This document shows, piece by piece, positions 16,335 to 25,211 of a DNA stretch of 60,771 bases. Each line of letters starts with the position of its first letter. The stretch's first letter is position 1. Below the pieces are notes generated by a model. That model did no database searches. It was not told the origin of the DNA and saw only the letters and a program-made list of their open reading frames with translations. The position numbers and the translations under genes are program-made. Source of the DNA: Rhodohalobacter halophilus (GTDB lineage Bacteria; Bacteroidota; Rhodothermia; Balneolales; Balneolaceae); the NCBI RefSeq assembly GCF_001715195.1, contig NZ_MDWE01000008.1:1-60771 (forward strand). Direction: 5' to 3'.

Positions 16335-17114
16335 CTAAATCCCCCTTCTCAATCCGCGTTCGGTGAATCTCCAATCTTCAATGGAGGTGTTGATCTCCCT
16401 GTCACTCCAGGTGATTTCTGTTTTTCGGTCTTCACGCAGATCGTACATTGTCATTTTGGCTGGGCTCCAGAGCTGATCCGTGATCTGCTCCAGATTTTCA
16501 GCTTCCAGTCTTTTGATCTGCTCACCTTCGTTATTGAAATAGTGAATTTTCTGAAGCGCGTATTTCTCTTTCAAAATTTCAAACTCTACATACGCATATT
16601 GGTCAGATCCCGGTTTTGAAGCCCGGACAAGATAGTACTCATCATGCTCTTCCAGCCACTCGAATTCATAGTCGTCCGGATCCTGATCTCCAAGATCTTC
16701 ATACGTAAAATCACTTCCCATAAAGCGGTCACCTCGTTCAGCTGACCCAATAGTTTGTATTCTTCCGACCGACGGTAGAAAAAGACGTTGATCTGTATTT
16801 CCACCTTCACGAACGGTTAAAAATCCTGTTCCCCTTACGTTGCCGGGATCAGAAAAAATGATCAGGCTTTTATTATCATCACCATCCACCACGTTCCAGG
16901 ACTGCATGGTTCTGGATCGGGTACGCCCACGCGGATCGGTAATCACCATCTCCATCCGTGCTGTTTCAGACTCTATGGAATTTCTGCGGTCATCCACCTC
17001 TTCAAAAATAGATCGGGCCTGTTCTTCGTCGGTGATTCTCTCCTGGGCTGAGAGATGATCGGTGAGTGTAAAGAGGAGCACTCCGGCAATTAAAAAAGTA
17101 AGTTTTTTCATCAT
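16335..17114 (-). CDS. Outer membrane lipoprotein-sorting (LolA-like) protein
   Basis: This 259-aa exported protein has a signal peptide (MKKLTFLIAGVLLFTLTD, cleavage near LSAQ). The rest is the LolA-like fold used by the outer membrane lipoprotein-sorting group: alternating strands with MEMVITDPRGRTRSR, FLTVREGG, RLFLPSVGRIQTIGS, GSDFTYEDLGD and KAYALQKI-like edges. Relatives of this type are often encoded with RND-family MMPL exporters or sterol/lipid carriers. None is adjacent here. It probably binds a lipid or lipoprotein in the periplasm. The exact cargo is unknown. The second Met (17111) is an equally possible start. Confidence 0.82.
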   Translation of the reverse strand: MMKKLTFLIAGVLLFTLTDHLSAQERITDEEQARSIFEEVDDRRNSIESETARMEMVITDPRGRTRSRTMQSWNVVDGDDNKSLIIFSDPGNVRGTGFLTVREGGNTDQRLFLPSVGRIQTIGSAERGDRFMGSDFTYEDLGDQDPDDYEFEWLEEHDEYYLVRASKPGSDQYAYVEFEILKEKYALQKIHYFNNEGEQIKRLEAENLEQITDQLWSPAKMTMYDLREDRKTEITWSDREINTSIEDWRFTERGLRRGI

Positions 17115-17202
17115 ATTTATTCTGTTTTCCTGAAAAACACTTCGGGATTTTCAAACGTTCGACATAGAAAAATCATACGATAAAAATGGATATCAGAATG
17201 GC

Positions 17203-17210
17203 TATATTTG
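17203..17210 (+). promoter_or_regulatory. TAnnTTTG-type box just upstream of the cytosolic M20 gene
   Basis: TATATTTG ends 7 bp before ATG 17218. If it is a real -7 box, the mRNA would be nearly leaderless from 17218, or translation would start at ATG 17245. Confidence 0.25.
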
Positions 17211-17217
17211 AGCGAGT

Positions 17218-18432
17218 ATGTCTATTGAATTGAATGAAAAGATCATGTCAGATTTATCGAGTCAACTAAAGAAGAAAGCCGAGGAATATTTTGATTACAT
17301 GGTTTCGGTGCGCCGCCATCTTCACAAGAATCCCGAAGTAAGTTATAAGGAGTACGACACCACCGAATTTATTTTGAATGAGCTGAAACAGATGGGAATA
17401 GAAACTCATCGGCCGCTGGAGACAGGATGTATTGGAGTTATTGAAGGAAAGCCGGCAGATCGGGTGATTGCCCTCCGTGCCGACATCGATGCGCTTGCCA
17501 TGGATGAAGATGGTGAGGCGAAGCATGAGTTTAAATCTGTAAGGCCCGGTGCGGCTCACTGCTGCGGACATGATGCACACACCGCCAACATGTTGGGTGC
17601 AGCCAAAATATTGATGGATTTGAAAGATCATATTTCGGGAAAGGTTGTTCTGATATTTCAACCCGGAGAGGAGAAGCTTCCCGGCGGAGGACGATTGATG
17701 ATGGAGTCCGGATTTCTGCAGAAACAGGGAGTTCAGAAAGTGTTTGGCCTTCATATGAATCCAAATTACGAAGTAGGAAAAATCGCCACCAAAACGGGCC
17801 CGCTGATGGCGCGACCGGATGAAGTTGAGATCGAAATTTATGGGAAAGGCGGACACGCGGCTTCCCCTCACGAAACCATCGACCCGATCGTGCTGGCCGC
17901 TCAGGTTATTACCCAGTTTCAAACCATTGTGAGCCGAAACATTAATCCAACCGAGCCAGCAGTTGTGACCATAGGAAAAATTAATGCGGGTTCAACCTAT
18001 AATGTGATACCGGAAAAAGTGAAGATGCTGGGTACCGTTCGCACATTTTCGCGGGATACCGCCATGCTCATCAAGGCAAGAATGGAGGCGATTCTGAAGG
18101 GTGTTGTAGAGGGAGCCGGCGGCAGGTTTGATTTTCGTTTTAATGAGGGATATCCGGCAATAGATAATGAAGAAACCTGTACACAAAAAGTGATGGAGAC
18201 GGCAAAAGAGCTGTTTGGTGAGGATCAGCTAATTGAGCTGGATACACCGATTATGGGCGGTGAGGATTTTGCATTCTACCAGCAGGAGTTTCCGGGTGCA
18301 TTCTACTTTTTGGGGTCCCGAAGTGAAGAGGCAGATTCCGGCTGGAGCTGGCATCATCCCAAATATAATATCGATGAGCGGGCTTTTTTGACCGGTGCCG
18401 CTTTAATGGCCGGACTTGCATTAAAAGAGTGA
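17218..18432 (+). CDS. Cytosolic M20 family amidohydrolase
   Basis: This 404-aa protein has no signal peptide, which separates it from the paralog at 11822-13138. M20 motifs are VRRHLHKNPEVSYKE, ALRADIDALAMDE, HCCGHDAHTANMLG, FQPGEEKLPGGGRLMM and MGGEDFAFYQ. It is likely an amidohydrolase/aminoacylase that removes acyl groups from amino acids or short peptides. It is first in a tight cluster with a WbuC-like cupin (4-bp gap) and a FAD oxidoreductase (4-bp overlap). A start at ATG 17245 (MSDLSSQ) is also possible. Confidence 0.92.
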   Translation: MSIELNEKIMSDLSSQLKKKAEEYFDYMVSVRRHLHKNPEVSYKEYDTTEFILNELKQMGIETHRPLETGCIGVIEGKPADRVIALRADIDALAMDEDGEAKHEFKSVRPGAAHCCGHDAHTANMLGAAKILMDLKDHISGKVVLIFQPGEEKLPGGGRLMMESGFLQKQGVQKVFGLHMNPNYEVGKIATKTGPLMARPDEVEIEIYGKGGHAASPHETIDPIVLAAQVITQFQTIVSRNINPTEPAVVTIGKINAGSTYNVIPEKVKMLGTVRTFSRDTAMLIKARMEAILKGVVEGAGGRFDFRFNEGYPAIDNEETCTQKVMETAKELFGEDQLIELDTPIMGGEDFAFYQQEFPGAFYFLGSRSEEADSGWSWHHPKYNIDERAFLTGAALMAGLALKE

Positions 18433-18436
18433 ATCG

Positions 18437-18931
18437 ATGAAGCTCGCATTTGATAATCCTGTTGGCCATTATTTTCAACTCTCTGAGAGTCAGATTGAAG
18501 AGGGATTGGAGGCATCTCGGAAAAGCCCGAGAAAGCGGATGATTCTGCCAATCCACCGCCGGCAGGAAGCGGAAGTGCAGCGGTTGATCAACTTCCTTCA
18601 GCCCGGGACCTATATTCGTCCGCACCGGCATCCGCTCGCTCACGCAACGGAAACGATCGTGATTATGAAAGGTTTGATCCGGTTTTATACGTTGGATGAA
18701 TCAGGTAATATTCTGACAGACAATCTTCTAAAATCGTCATCAATACCTGCTGTGATAGATATCGAACCGAACACCTGGCATACATTCATTGTACTTGAAA
18801 AGGATACCATTCTGTTTGAGTGTAAAAAAGGCCCGTACAATGCAAAAACGGATAAAGAGTTTGCGCAATGGTCAGCCGACGAATCTGATCCAAATGCAAT
18901 TGAAAAACTGAAAAACCATCTGAATCTATGA
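18437..18931 (+). CDS. WbuC-type cupin-fold protein
   Basis: This 164-aa protein fits the WbuC family: a helical N-terminus (SRKSPRKRMILPIHRR), then a single cupin with LQPGTYIRPHRHPLAHATETIVIMKG (metal-type His residues at about 56 and 58) and the second motif DIEPNTWHTFIVL. WbuC was named from an O-antigen cluster, but members occur widely without glycan genes and their reaction is not settled. Here it sits between an amidohydrolase and a FAD oxidoreductase with coupled starts, so a small-molecule or sensory role in amino-acid metabolism is possible. That is inference only. Confidence 0.82.
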   Translation: MKLAFDNPVGHYFQLSESQIEEGLEASRKSPRKRMILPIHRRQEAEVQRLINFLQPGTYIRPHRHPLAHATETIVIMKGLIRFYTLDESGNILTDNLLKSSSIPAVIDIEPNTWHTFIVLEKDTILFECKKGPYNAKTDKEFAQWSADESDPNAIEKLKNHLNL

Positions 18932-20025
18932 AACGAGAATTTTCATTCTGGGAACGGGAAGAGTGGCTGAAATCGCCGGATCTGCTGGTGATCGGTGCCG
19001 GAATTGTGGGAGCATCAGCGGCGCTTTTTTATAAAGAGAAATATCCCGATCACGATGTAATTGTAGTGGATAAAGGATTTGCTCCGGAAGGCGCCAGTAC
19101 CCGAAATGCAGGATTTGCCTGTATTGGATCCGTTTCGGAACACCTGGCCGATTTGGAGATTGCCGGAGAAGAGACCGTTATGGGCCGAATTGAGCGCAGG
19201 TGGAACGGATTAAAAAAACTGAAATCAACTATGGGAGAAGAGGCGATCGGTTACGAATCGGTGGGCGGTCACGAGATTTTTACCGATGATCAGCTTTTTG
19301 AAGAGTGCCGCGATAAAATGGACTGGCTCAATCAAAAAATGGAAGTGGCTATTGGAGAAGCCGATGTCTATTCGGTGAAAGAGTTTGAAGGGTATCCGGC
19401 CATTTTTAACCGGCTGGAAGGTGCGATCAACAGCGGTTTGCTGATGAGATCCCTTCATCAAAAACTGGCTGAAGCGGGTGTGAGGGTTCTATGGAACAGT
19501 AAGGTCTCTTCAGTTGAAACAAAACGTGTGGAGTTTGAGGAGGGTGTGGCATTGACACCTCAGAAGATTTTATCGGCGGTGAACGGATTTACATCAAATC
19601 TGATCAAAAAACCGATCCAGCCGGCGCGGGGGTTTGTATTTGTAACCGAACTGATCAAGGATTTGAAATGGCGGGGTACGTTTCATCACGATCGTGGGTA
19701 CGTCTATTTCCGGAATGTGGGTGATCGACTGCTGCTTGGCGGGGCGAGAAATTTGGCAAAGGATGAGGAGACAACGAATCAGTTTGGTGTGAATCCAAAG
19801 ATCAAAGAGTATCTATACGGTTTTGCAAATGACGTACTCAAATTGCCTTCTGACTGGAAGGTTGATATAGAGTGGAGTGGCATTATGGGAATGACGGAAA
19901 ATAAAGAGCCAATTCTGGAGCAAATTGAACCGGGCCTTTTTGTGGCTGCCGGATTAAGCGGGATGGGAATTGCCGTGGGGATGGAGGTTGCCTCACAGGC
20001 TGTAAATATGATAGAAATGGATTGA
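18928..20025 (+). CDS. FAD-dependent oxidoreductase (DAO family)
   Basis: This 365-aa protein has the dinucleotide-binding motif LLVIGAGIVGASAALFYKE (residues 20-38), an acidic strand end VVDKG, and GASTRNAGFACIG, typical of amino-acid or sarcosine oxidase-like DAO enzymes. The C-terminal GLFVAAGLSGMGIAVGMEVA is the second FAD-contact region. These flavoenzymes oxidise secondary or D-amino acids. The gene overlaps the cupin gene by 4 bp, so the proteins are probably made together. Substrate unknown. The length is normal for the family. Confidence 0.88.
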   Translation: MKREFSFWEREEWLKSPDLLVIGAGIVGASAALFYKEKYPDHDVIVVDKGFAPEGASTRNAGFACIGSVSEHLADLEIAGEETVMGRIERRWNGLKKLKSTMGEEAIGYESVGGHEIFTDDQLFEECRDKMDWLNQKMEVAIGEADVYSVKEFEGYPAIFNRLEGAINSGLLMRSLHQKLAEAGVRVLWNSKVSSVETKRVEFEEGVALTPQKILSAVNGFTSNLIKKPIQPARGFVFVTELIKDLKWRGTFHHDRGYVYFRNVGDRLLLGGARNLAKDEETTNQFGVNPKIKEYLYGFANDVLKLPSDWKVDIEWSGIMGMTENKEPILEQIEPGLFVAAGLSGMGIAVGMEVASQAVNMIEMD

Positions 20026-20106
20026 AATAGGCTACTGAAAAAGAGTTTCTCTCATTTCAAGGTGGGAATTTAGGGGAGCTTTACCTTGCTTAGTAAAAGC
20101 ATTTAA

Positions 20107-20751
20107 TTACTCCTCATTCAAAAACTTCTGATAAAGCTCCAGCAGTTCACTCATCATCATGGCCGTAGCTCCCCAAAGGGGCACCCGGTGGATATCCCAA
20201 AAAGGTACCACTAACTTGCGGTCTTGAAGCTCCCAGATTTCACGCTTTAGATACTGGTCTTTTAAAAGCTGATCCAGTTGTACAAATATGATCTCCTCAA
20301 CCTCATTGGGATTTCGTGTCAACTCCGGTTTAGATTCCAAAAAACCAACAAATGGACTGATCCGGTTGTTACTTCTGTCGAGGTAAAGCGGGCTGATGTT
20401 GCCGGCTATATTAACCGTTGTTGGTTCTATTCCAATTTCCTCTTGAGATTCTCTCAGCGCGGTTTCAACCGGTGTCTCATTCACTTCAGAACGACCACCG
20501 GGAAAGCTGATCTGTCCGGCATGACGAATCGAGTCGGTTCTGAGTGTTAAAATTACCTGTAATTCTTCGTCCTGATCGGGAAAGAGAGGAACAAGTACAC
20601 TGCTTGGATGGCCCAGGTTGTGGTCTGCCTCCCGGCGCATTGGTTTTCCGTTCACCGGGGAAGGGCACATTCTCTTCTGCGCGCTCCATCCGGGTAAAGA
20701 CGACTGGGATAACTCTTTTAAATATGAAAAAAAGGGGTGTGTAGACATCAA
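20107..20751 (-). CDS. Nudix hydrolase, CoA pyrophosphatase-like (NudL/YeaB group)
   Basis: The Nudix box is complete in this 214-aa protein: G-x5-E-x7-RE-S-QE-EIGI around GGRSEVNETPVETALRESQE (about residues 95-118). It is preceded by ILTLRTDSIRHAGQISFPGG. The HAGQISFPGG stretch immediately before the box is characteristic of the CoA pyrophosphatase (YeaB/NudL) group. These enzymes hydrolyse CoA or acyl-CoA to phosphopantetheine and 3',5'-ADP. An unusual CPSPVNGKP segment near residue 28 precedes the fold. Convergent with the DAO gene. Confidence 0.9.
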   Translation of the reverse strand: MMSTHPFFSYLKELSQSSLPGWSAQKRMCPSPVNGKPMRREADHNLGHPSSVLVPLFPDQDEELQVILTLRTDSIRHAGQISFPGGRSEVNETPVETALRESQEEIGIEPTTVNIAGNISPLYLDRSNNRISPFVGFLESKPELTRNPNEVEEIIFVQLDQLLKDQYLKREIWELQDRKLVVPFWDIHRVPLWGATAMMMSELLELYQKFLNEE

Positions 20752-21072
20752 AAAAATATTCTTAACTGAGAGTTAAAATACAGGGAACCATGCTCAAGTT
20801 CTACAATAATTGTTTAACGTTGAATTTTATATTTAACTGATGTTCGAAGAGAAACCGATTCACCTGAAATTTTTTAAACTGCTTATGTGATTGAGTTTAA
20901 AGAATTACTCAAAGGCACGAAGGTGTGTCGGCATGTGAGGGTATTTACAATTTGAAACAATAGTTATGCTTTGTTAATGTAGTTGGAACCGAAAAATGAC
21001 GGTACCGATAATAGCTCATTATCCAAGAAAAAAACGTCATGAGTCATTAACCAAATCAAACAAAACAAACCT
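20752..21072. other. 321-bp divergent intergenic region
   Basis: This AT-rich gap between the Nudix gene (leftward) and the subtilase gene (rightward) must hold both promoters. TACAATTTG (about 20946) and TATGCTTTG (about 20968) are near but inexact TAnnTTTG boxes. I see no ORF, tRNA or strong hairpin. Confidence 0.4.
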
Positions 21073-22302
21073 ATGAGTAGACAGATTAAATGGACATTTG
21101 CAATTGCCGTATTGCTGATCGGGATGATCGGGTATGGTTGTAATGATGTAGCGAATATTGAACCGGATGAGCCGGAAGAGGAAGCTCTCGTAGCAGGCTC
21201 CATCATTGAGGGCAGTTATATTGTGGTAATGAAACCCGATGAGTCAGAGCTTGAGGTGAAAGGAAAAGCTTATATTGAAAATTTCCGTAACTCTATTTTA
21301 TCGGATGCACAAGTTTCCGGTGATCGAGTAATTTCAATGTACTCAAATGCACTGTACGGGTTTTCTGCAACATTAAGTGATGTTCAACTTTCCCTGCTTA
21401 AAAATGATGAGAGAGTCTCTTATGTAGAGAAGGACAAAGTTGTAACACTGGCACCTCCATGTGGAACTCCAAATGGCGGACCATGTGATGACGACCCCGA
21501 TGATGGAGGTGGTGATGATGGAAGTGGCGGTGATGCCGAAGCAATTGTACCTTGGGGAATTGATCGAGTTGGCGGTGCCGTTACATATTCCGGAAGTGCA
21601 GTTTCATGGGTAATTGATACCGGTATTCAACTGGATCACCCAGATCTGAATGTAGATGCTAACCGAGGCTTTACAGCTTTTTCAAGCGGACCGGACGGAA
21701 GAGATGCAGGAGATAGAAATGGTCATGGAACACACGTTGCCGGTACAATTGGCGGCTACAATGGAATTCTTGGAGTTGCTTCAGGAGTTGTTCAGGTTCC
21801 GGTAAAAGTTCTCGACCGACGTGGTAGTGGTTCAATTTCCGGAGTGATTGCCGGTGTAGACTATGTTGCCGCAAATGCCTCTTCTGGTGATGTTGCCAAC
21901 ATGAGTTTGGGTGGCGGTGCTTCTCAGGCATTGGATGATGCTGTTGTAAATGCGGCCAACCAAGGAATCCTGTTCTCCGTGGCTGCAGGAAATAGCAGTA
22001 CATGGGCTGAAAACTCATCACCTGCCAGAGTTGAGCATCCAAATGTGTGGACTATTGCAGCTACAGATTCAAACGATAACTTTGCTTCATTTTCAAATTA
22101 TGGGCCACCCACAAGTCATGCTGCACCCGGTGTAAGTATTCAGTCTACCTGGAATGATGGCGGTTACAACACCATTAGCGGTACATCTATGGCCGCTCCG
22201 CATGTGGCAGGTATACTGTTGGTTAACAATGGTAATGTGAATTCAGACGGACAGTCATCAACGGCTCCTGATGGTGTACGTTATCCGATTGCCGCACAGT
22301 AA
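21073..22302 (+). CDS. Exported subtilisin-like (S8) serine protease with I9 propeptide
   Basis: This 409-aa secreted protease has a hydrophobic N-terminus ending IGYGC at residue 23, possibly a relaxed lipoprotein signal. An inhibitor I9-type propeptide (about 45-125, GSYIVVMKPDE to VSYVEKDKVV) follows, then a Gly/Asp-rich linker (about 135-155). The catalytic domain holds the triad: Asp in WVIDTGIQ, His in GHGTHVAG and Ser in SGTSMAAPH. The propeptide acts as chaperone and inhibitor until cleaved. There is no C-terminal sorting domain, and the protein ends soon after the catalytic Ser region. The acidic linker could bind calcium. A textbook terminator follows. Confidence 0.94.
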   Translation: MSRQIKWTFAIAVLLIGMIGYGCNDVANIEPDEPEEEALVAGSIIEGSYIVVMKPDESELEVKGKAYIENFRNSILSDAQVSGDRVISMYSNALYGFSATLSDVQLSLLKNDERVSYVEKDKVVTLAPPCGTPNGGPCDDDPDDGGGDDGSGGDAEAIVPWGIDRVGGAVTYSGSAVSWVIDTGIQLDHPDLNVDANRGFTAFSSGPDGRDAGDRNGHGTHVAGTIGGYNGILGVASGVVQVPVKVLDRRGSGSISGVIAGVDYVAANASSGDVANMSLGGGASQALDDAVVNAANQGILFSVAAGNSSTWAENSSPARVEHPNVWTIAATDSNDNFASFSNYGPPTSHAAPGVSIQSTWNDGGYNTISGTSMAAPHVAGILLVNNGNVNSDGQSSTAPDGVRYPIAAQ

Positions 22303-22343
22303 TGTTTAGTAAACGTGTGACTTATATTGACAGATAAGGTAAG

Positions 22344-22378
22344 CGCCCGGTTGAGAAATCAATCGGGCGTTTTTTTTT
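22344..22378 (+). terminator. Intrinsic terminator of the subtilase gene
   Basis: The stem is CGCCCGGTTGA / TCAATCGGGCG, with 10 Watson-Crick pairs plus one G-U, a 4-base loop GAAA, and then nine T (22370-22378). It starts 41 bp after the stop codon. Confidence 0.93.
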
Positions 22379-22394
22379 ATGGGCAGTATTATCA

Positions 22395-22439
22395 AATCTG
22401 CGTAACTCCGCAGTTCATCTGCACTTTTCTGCGAGAACC
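22395..22439. repeat. Dispersed palindromic repeat, left-arm half copy
   Basis: AATCTGCGTAACTCCGCAG, TTCATCTGC and TTTTCTGCGAGAACC units match the left arm of the copy at 13139-13241. The inverse arm is missing. It lies between a terminator and the end of the next leftward gene. Confidence 0.6.
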
Positions 22440-22450
22440 AATTTGTAATC

Positions 22451-23083
22451 TTACTTTTGAATTCTGAGACGAGGTATAAAGCGCGGAACGTTCTTTTGAT
22501 ATTGAACATAGCTCTCCCCGAATCGCTGGATTAGATTCTTCTCTTCAAAGTAGGACCCGATCCAGAAGTAGAGAGCAAAGATGAGGATGGAATAGAGAAG
22601 ATTTGCCGTCATGATAGGAGAGCAGACCAGAACCAACATCGCAAATGTATACATCGGGTGGCGCATATATCTATAGAGGCCCTTGGTAACCAGCCTGCCG
22701 CGCTGTGGTTCATCCAGATAGTTTGGCAGTTCTCCTTTACGAATATTTATGAGAACCTGTTTGATGCCAAGAAATACCATTCCGTTCTGGGTAAAAATCG
22801 ATTTTAAAAAGAGCCATACAAAGACAGCCTGAAGCGTCAGCAGCAGGTAAAAGGGAATACCGCTTAATTGATAAAGAATTTGGTCTTGCGGCAAGTTAAT
22901 CCACAAAAACCCGATCATGACAAGGGAGGTCAAGTTGTAAAGAGCCCGATACCATGCTTTTAGTTTCGGTGACAGCTTAAAGATTTTGGTTTTAAATGAG
23001 TGAGATGCAGTCAGACTGTGCATAACGGCAAATGCCAGAAATACGAGGGTGGGAATCAAATAGTCGGTTAAAAGGTTTGCCAC
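22451..23083 (-). CDS. Isoprenylcysteine carboxyl methyltransferase / NnrU-like integral membrane protein
   Basis: This 210-aa protein has about five membrane helices. It carries the signature of membrane methyltransferases of the ICMT/PEMT type: GLYRYMRHPMYTFAMLVLV (Arg-His-Pro, about residues 137-155), followed by the C-terminal EEKNLIQRFGESYVQYQ and VPRFIPR. This RHPxY plus EE motif binds S-adenosylmethionine in the family. The substrate cannot be read from sequence. Prenyl or lipid groups are likely. Divergent from the pfkB gene. Confidence 0.82.
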   Translation of the reverse strand: MANLLTDYLIPTLVFLAFAVMHSLTASHSFKTKIFKLSPKLKAWYRALYNLTSLVMIGFLWINLPQDQILYQLSGIPFYLLLTLQAVFVWLFLKSIFTQNGMVFLGIKQVLINIRKGELPNYLDEPQRGRLVTKGLYRYMRHPMYTFAMLVLVCSPIMTANLLYSILIFALYFWIGSYFEEKNLIQRFGESYVQYQKNVPRFIPRLRIQK

Positions 23084-23201
23084 GTTGCTGAACGGATGTT
23101 GGATTTGAAATTAATCGGGATGGAACGCAACAAAAGGGTAATGAATTTGCTATTTTCCATGCGTTAAAATGACGAATTAATCAGAATTAAAGAAAACATC
23201 T

Positions 23202-24119
23202 ATGTCTCTTCTTGTAGTCGGCTCTGTGGCTTACGACAGTATTGAAACTCCATTCGGTAAAACAGATCGTATATTGGGCGGTTCCGCCACCTACATATCC
23301 CTCGCTGCCTCCTATTTCGCAAAAAAAATCAACCTTGTCGGTGTTGTGGGGAAGGATTTTGCCGACGAAGATATTGAACTATTAAAGAGCAAAGATGTGG
23401 ATCTGGAAGGTCTTCAGGTAGATGATAGTGGAAATACTTTTTTCTGGAAAGGAAAATATCACTACGATCTGAACAATCGGGATACACTGGATACCCAGTT
23501 GAATGTGTTTGAACATTTTGATCCGATTATTCCCGATGCATACCGAGATTCAAAGTTTGTTGCACTGGGTAATATTGAGCCAAGCCTTCAGGAGAAAGTA
23601 TTGGATCAGGTGAGTAAACCTGATCTGGTGGTGATGGATACGATGAATTTCTGGATTGAAGGCACTCCGGATGCGCTGAAGAGTACATTGAAACGGGTGG
23701 ATCTTCTTGTGATCAATGATTCGGAAGCGCGAGAACTTGCGAATGAACCGAACCTGATTAAAGCAGCGGACAAAGTTCGGAATATGGGGCCGGATTCACT
23801 GATCATCAAAAAAGGGGAGCATGGCGCGCTGCTGTTTACAGGCGATGAGATTTTCTCAGCACCCGCTTATCCTGTAATTGATATTTTCGATCCTACCGGT
23901 GCAGGCGATACATTTCTTGGCGGACTGCTGGGGTGGTTGTCTTATACAGATGACCTGACTCCAACTAACATGCGAAAAGCAGTAATTTTTGGTTCCGTGA
24001 TGGCCAGTTTTTGTGTGGAAAAATTTGGGCCGGAACGCTTGAAAGATCTGAATGAAAAGCAGATTTATGATCGCTACCGGGAATTCAGAGAGCTGAGCCA
24101 GATTCCGGAAGTGGAGTAA
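23202..24119 (+). CDS. PfkB family sugar/nucleoside kinase
   Basis: This 305-aa ribokinase-fold enzyme has the N-terminal motif ILGGSATYISLAAS (about 26-39) and the C-terminal ATP/anion-hole signature DIFDPTGAGDTFLGGLLG, with the catalytic Asp in GAGD (about residue 234). PfkB kinases phosphorylate sugars or nucleosides, including ribose, adenosine and inosine. The next gene, 6 bp downstream, is the house-cleaning nucleotide pyrophosphatase rdgB, which favours a nucleoside or ribose substrate over fructose phosphate. That is inference. Confidence 0.9.
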   Translation: MSLLVVGSVAYDSIETPFGKTDRILGGSATYISLAASYFAKKINLVGVVGKDFADEDIELLKSKDVDLEGLQVDDSGNTFFWKGKYHYDLNNRDTLDTQLNVFEHFDPIIPDAYRDSKFVALGNIEPSLQEKVLDQVSKPDLVVMDTMNFWIEGTPDALKSTLKRVDLLVINDSEARELANEPNLIKAADKVRNMGPDSLIIKKGEHGALLFTGDEIFSAPAYPVIDIFDPTGAGDTFLGGLLGWLSYTDDLTPTNMRKAVIFGSVMASFCVEKFGPERLKDLNEKQIYDRYREFRELSQIPEVE

Positions 24120-24125
24120 CAAACG

Positions 24126-24716
24126 ATGAAAAATCGACCGAAAATAATCTTTCTGGCATCAGGAAATCCTCATAAGATTGAGGAACTTCGCCAGGTTTTA
24201 ACACCGCTGAATATAGAACTAAAGTCCACAATGGATGTGGATGAACCATTGGATGTTGTTGAAGATCAGCCCGATCTTCAGGGAAATGCCTTAAAAAAAG
24301 CGAAGGCCTGGCACGACAAAACCGGGCTTCCGTCCATTTCTGATGATACAGGCCTGGAAGTGGATGCCCTTGGCGGAGAGCCGGGTGTTTATTCTGCACG
24401 ATATGCGGGGGATAATCCTACCTACGAAGATAATGTAAACAAGCTCCTGGCTGAGATGAAGGGGAAGCCGAACCGCTCAGCTCAATTTCGTACAGTAATC
24501 GCATTTGTCGATGGTTCAGATCAATATTTCTTTGAAGGTATTTGTCGTGGCATAATCATTAATGAGAAAAGAGGAGAGAAAGGATTTGGCTACGATCCGG
24601 TTTTTGTGCCCGAGAGATATGAAAAAACCTTTGCCGAGTTGAGCTCAGAAGAGAAAAACAAAATCAGCCACCGCGGAAGAGCCGTCCAAAAATTCATCGA
24701 GTTCCTGAAAAAATAA
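24126..24716 (+). CDS. rdgB: Non-canonical purine NTP pyrophosphatase (RdgB/HAM1)
   Basis: This 196-aa enzyme hydrolyses ITP, dITP and XTP to monophosphates and keeps deaminated purines out of DNA and RNA. Family landmarks are FLASGNPHKIEELRQVL (residues 10-26), PSISDDTGLEVDALGGEPG (about 68-86), VYSARYAGD, GEKGFGYDPVFVPE and KNKISHRGRA. The length is standard. It starts 6 bp after the pfkB stop, so the two are co-transcribed. The ATG is preceded by AACAAACG with no strong Shine-Dalgarno. Confidence 0.95.
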   Translation: MKNRPKIIFLASGNPHKIEELRQVLTPLNIELKSTMDVDEPLDVVEDQPDLQGNALKKAKAWHDKTGLPSISDDTGLEVDALGGEPGVYSARYAGDNPTYEDNVNKLLAEMKGKPNRSAQFRTVIAFVDGSDQYFFEGICRGIIINEKRGEKGFGYDPVFVPERYEKTFAELSSEEKNKISHRGRAVQKFIEFLKK

Positions 24717-24720
24717 AAAG

Positions 24721-24736
24721 TTCACCGCAGAGACGC
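24721..24736. repeat. Left inverted end of the GxxExxY cassette
   Basis: TTCACCGCAGAGACGC is the exact reverse complement of GCGTCTCTGCGGTGAA at 25227-25242. It begins 4 bp after the rdgB stop codon. Confidence 0.75.
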
Positions 24737-24756
24737 AGGGGATGTAATAGGGTTGA

Positions 24757-25137
24757 TCACTTTAAATTATTGACTATCCGCTTAATGCCATATTTAAGTC
24801 TGGCTGAGTTAAAGTTCAGGAGGTAACCAAGCTTACAGTCAGTTAATTTTAGATAAGTGATTAACTGAGCTGTATGAATATTTAATAGGCCTTCTACAGA
24901 TTTGATTTCAATAATCACTTTGTTCTCTACGATAAGGTCCAGTCTATATGCGCAGTCAATTTCAGTTTCTTTATATTTGATAGGCAGTTGAACCTCTGAA
25001 AGTAAACTTAAACCTCTTTTCTTTAATTCGTACAGTAAGCACTTTTGATATGTAGACTCCAAAAGACCCGGGCCTAACTGTGTATGCACTTCATAAGCTG
25101 AACTTACAATGTGAGTACCAATTTTATTTTCGTGCAT
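24757..25137 (-). CDS. GxxExxY family protein (PD-(D/E)XK-like)
   Basis: The motif G-L-L-E-S-T-Y that names the family occurs in LGPGLLESTYQKCLLYEL. A nuclease-like LDLIVENKVIIEIKSVEGL follows, where the Asp, the E-I-K pair and the later HTAQLITYLKL fit a PD-(D/E)XK fold. I start at ATG 25137 (126 aa), the family's usual length. An in-frame ATG at 25185 would add 16 residues. Family members are small, common in Bacteroidota, and of unknown function. The gene faces against its neighbours and is flanked by 16-bp perfect inverted repeats, which suggests a mobile or once-mobile unit. Confidence 0.85.
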   Translation of the reverse strand: MHENKIGTHIVSSAYEVHTQLGPGLLESTYQKCLLYELKKRGLSLLSEVQLPIKYKETEIDCAYRLDLIVENKVIIEIKSVEGLLNIHTAQLITYLKLTDCKLGYLLNFNSARLKYGIKRIVNNLK

Positions 25138-25211
25138 GTCTCTCGAAATTATTTTGAATAATGACCACTTTCTCATAAGAGACATTTATTTCACAATCCT
25201 TACAAAAAATA

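Noticed and set aside
18437-18931. Lipopolysaccharide/O-antigen locus suggested by the WbuC-like cupin
   Set aside because: No glycosyltransferase, nucleotide-sugar or Wzx/Wzy gene is near.
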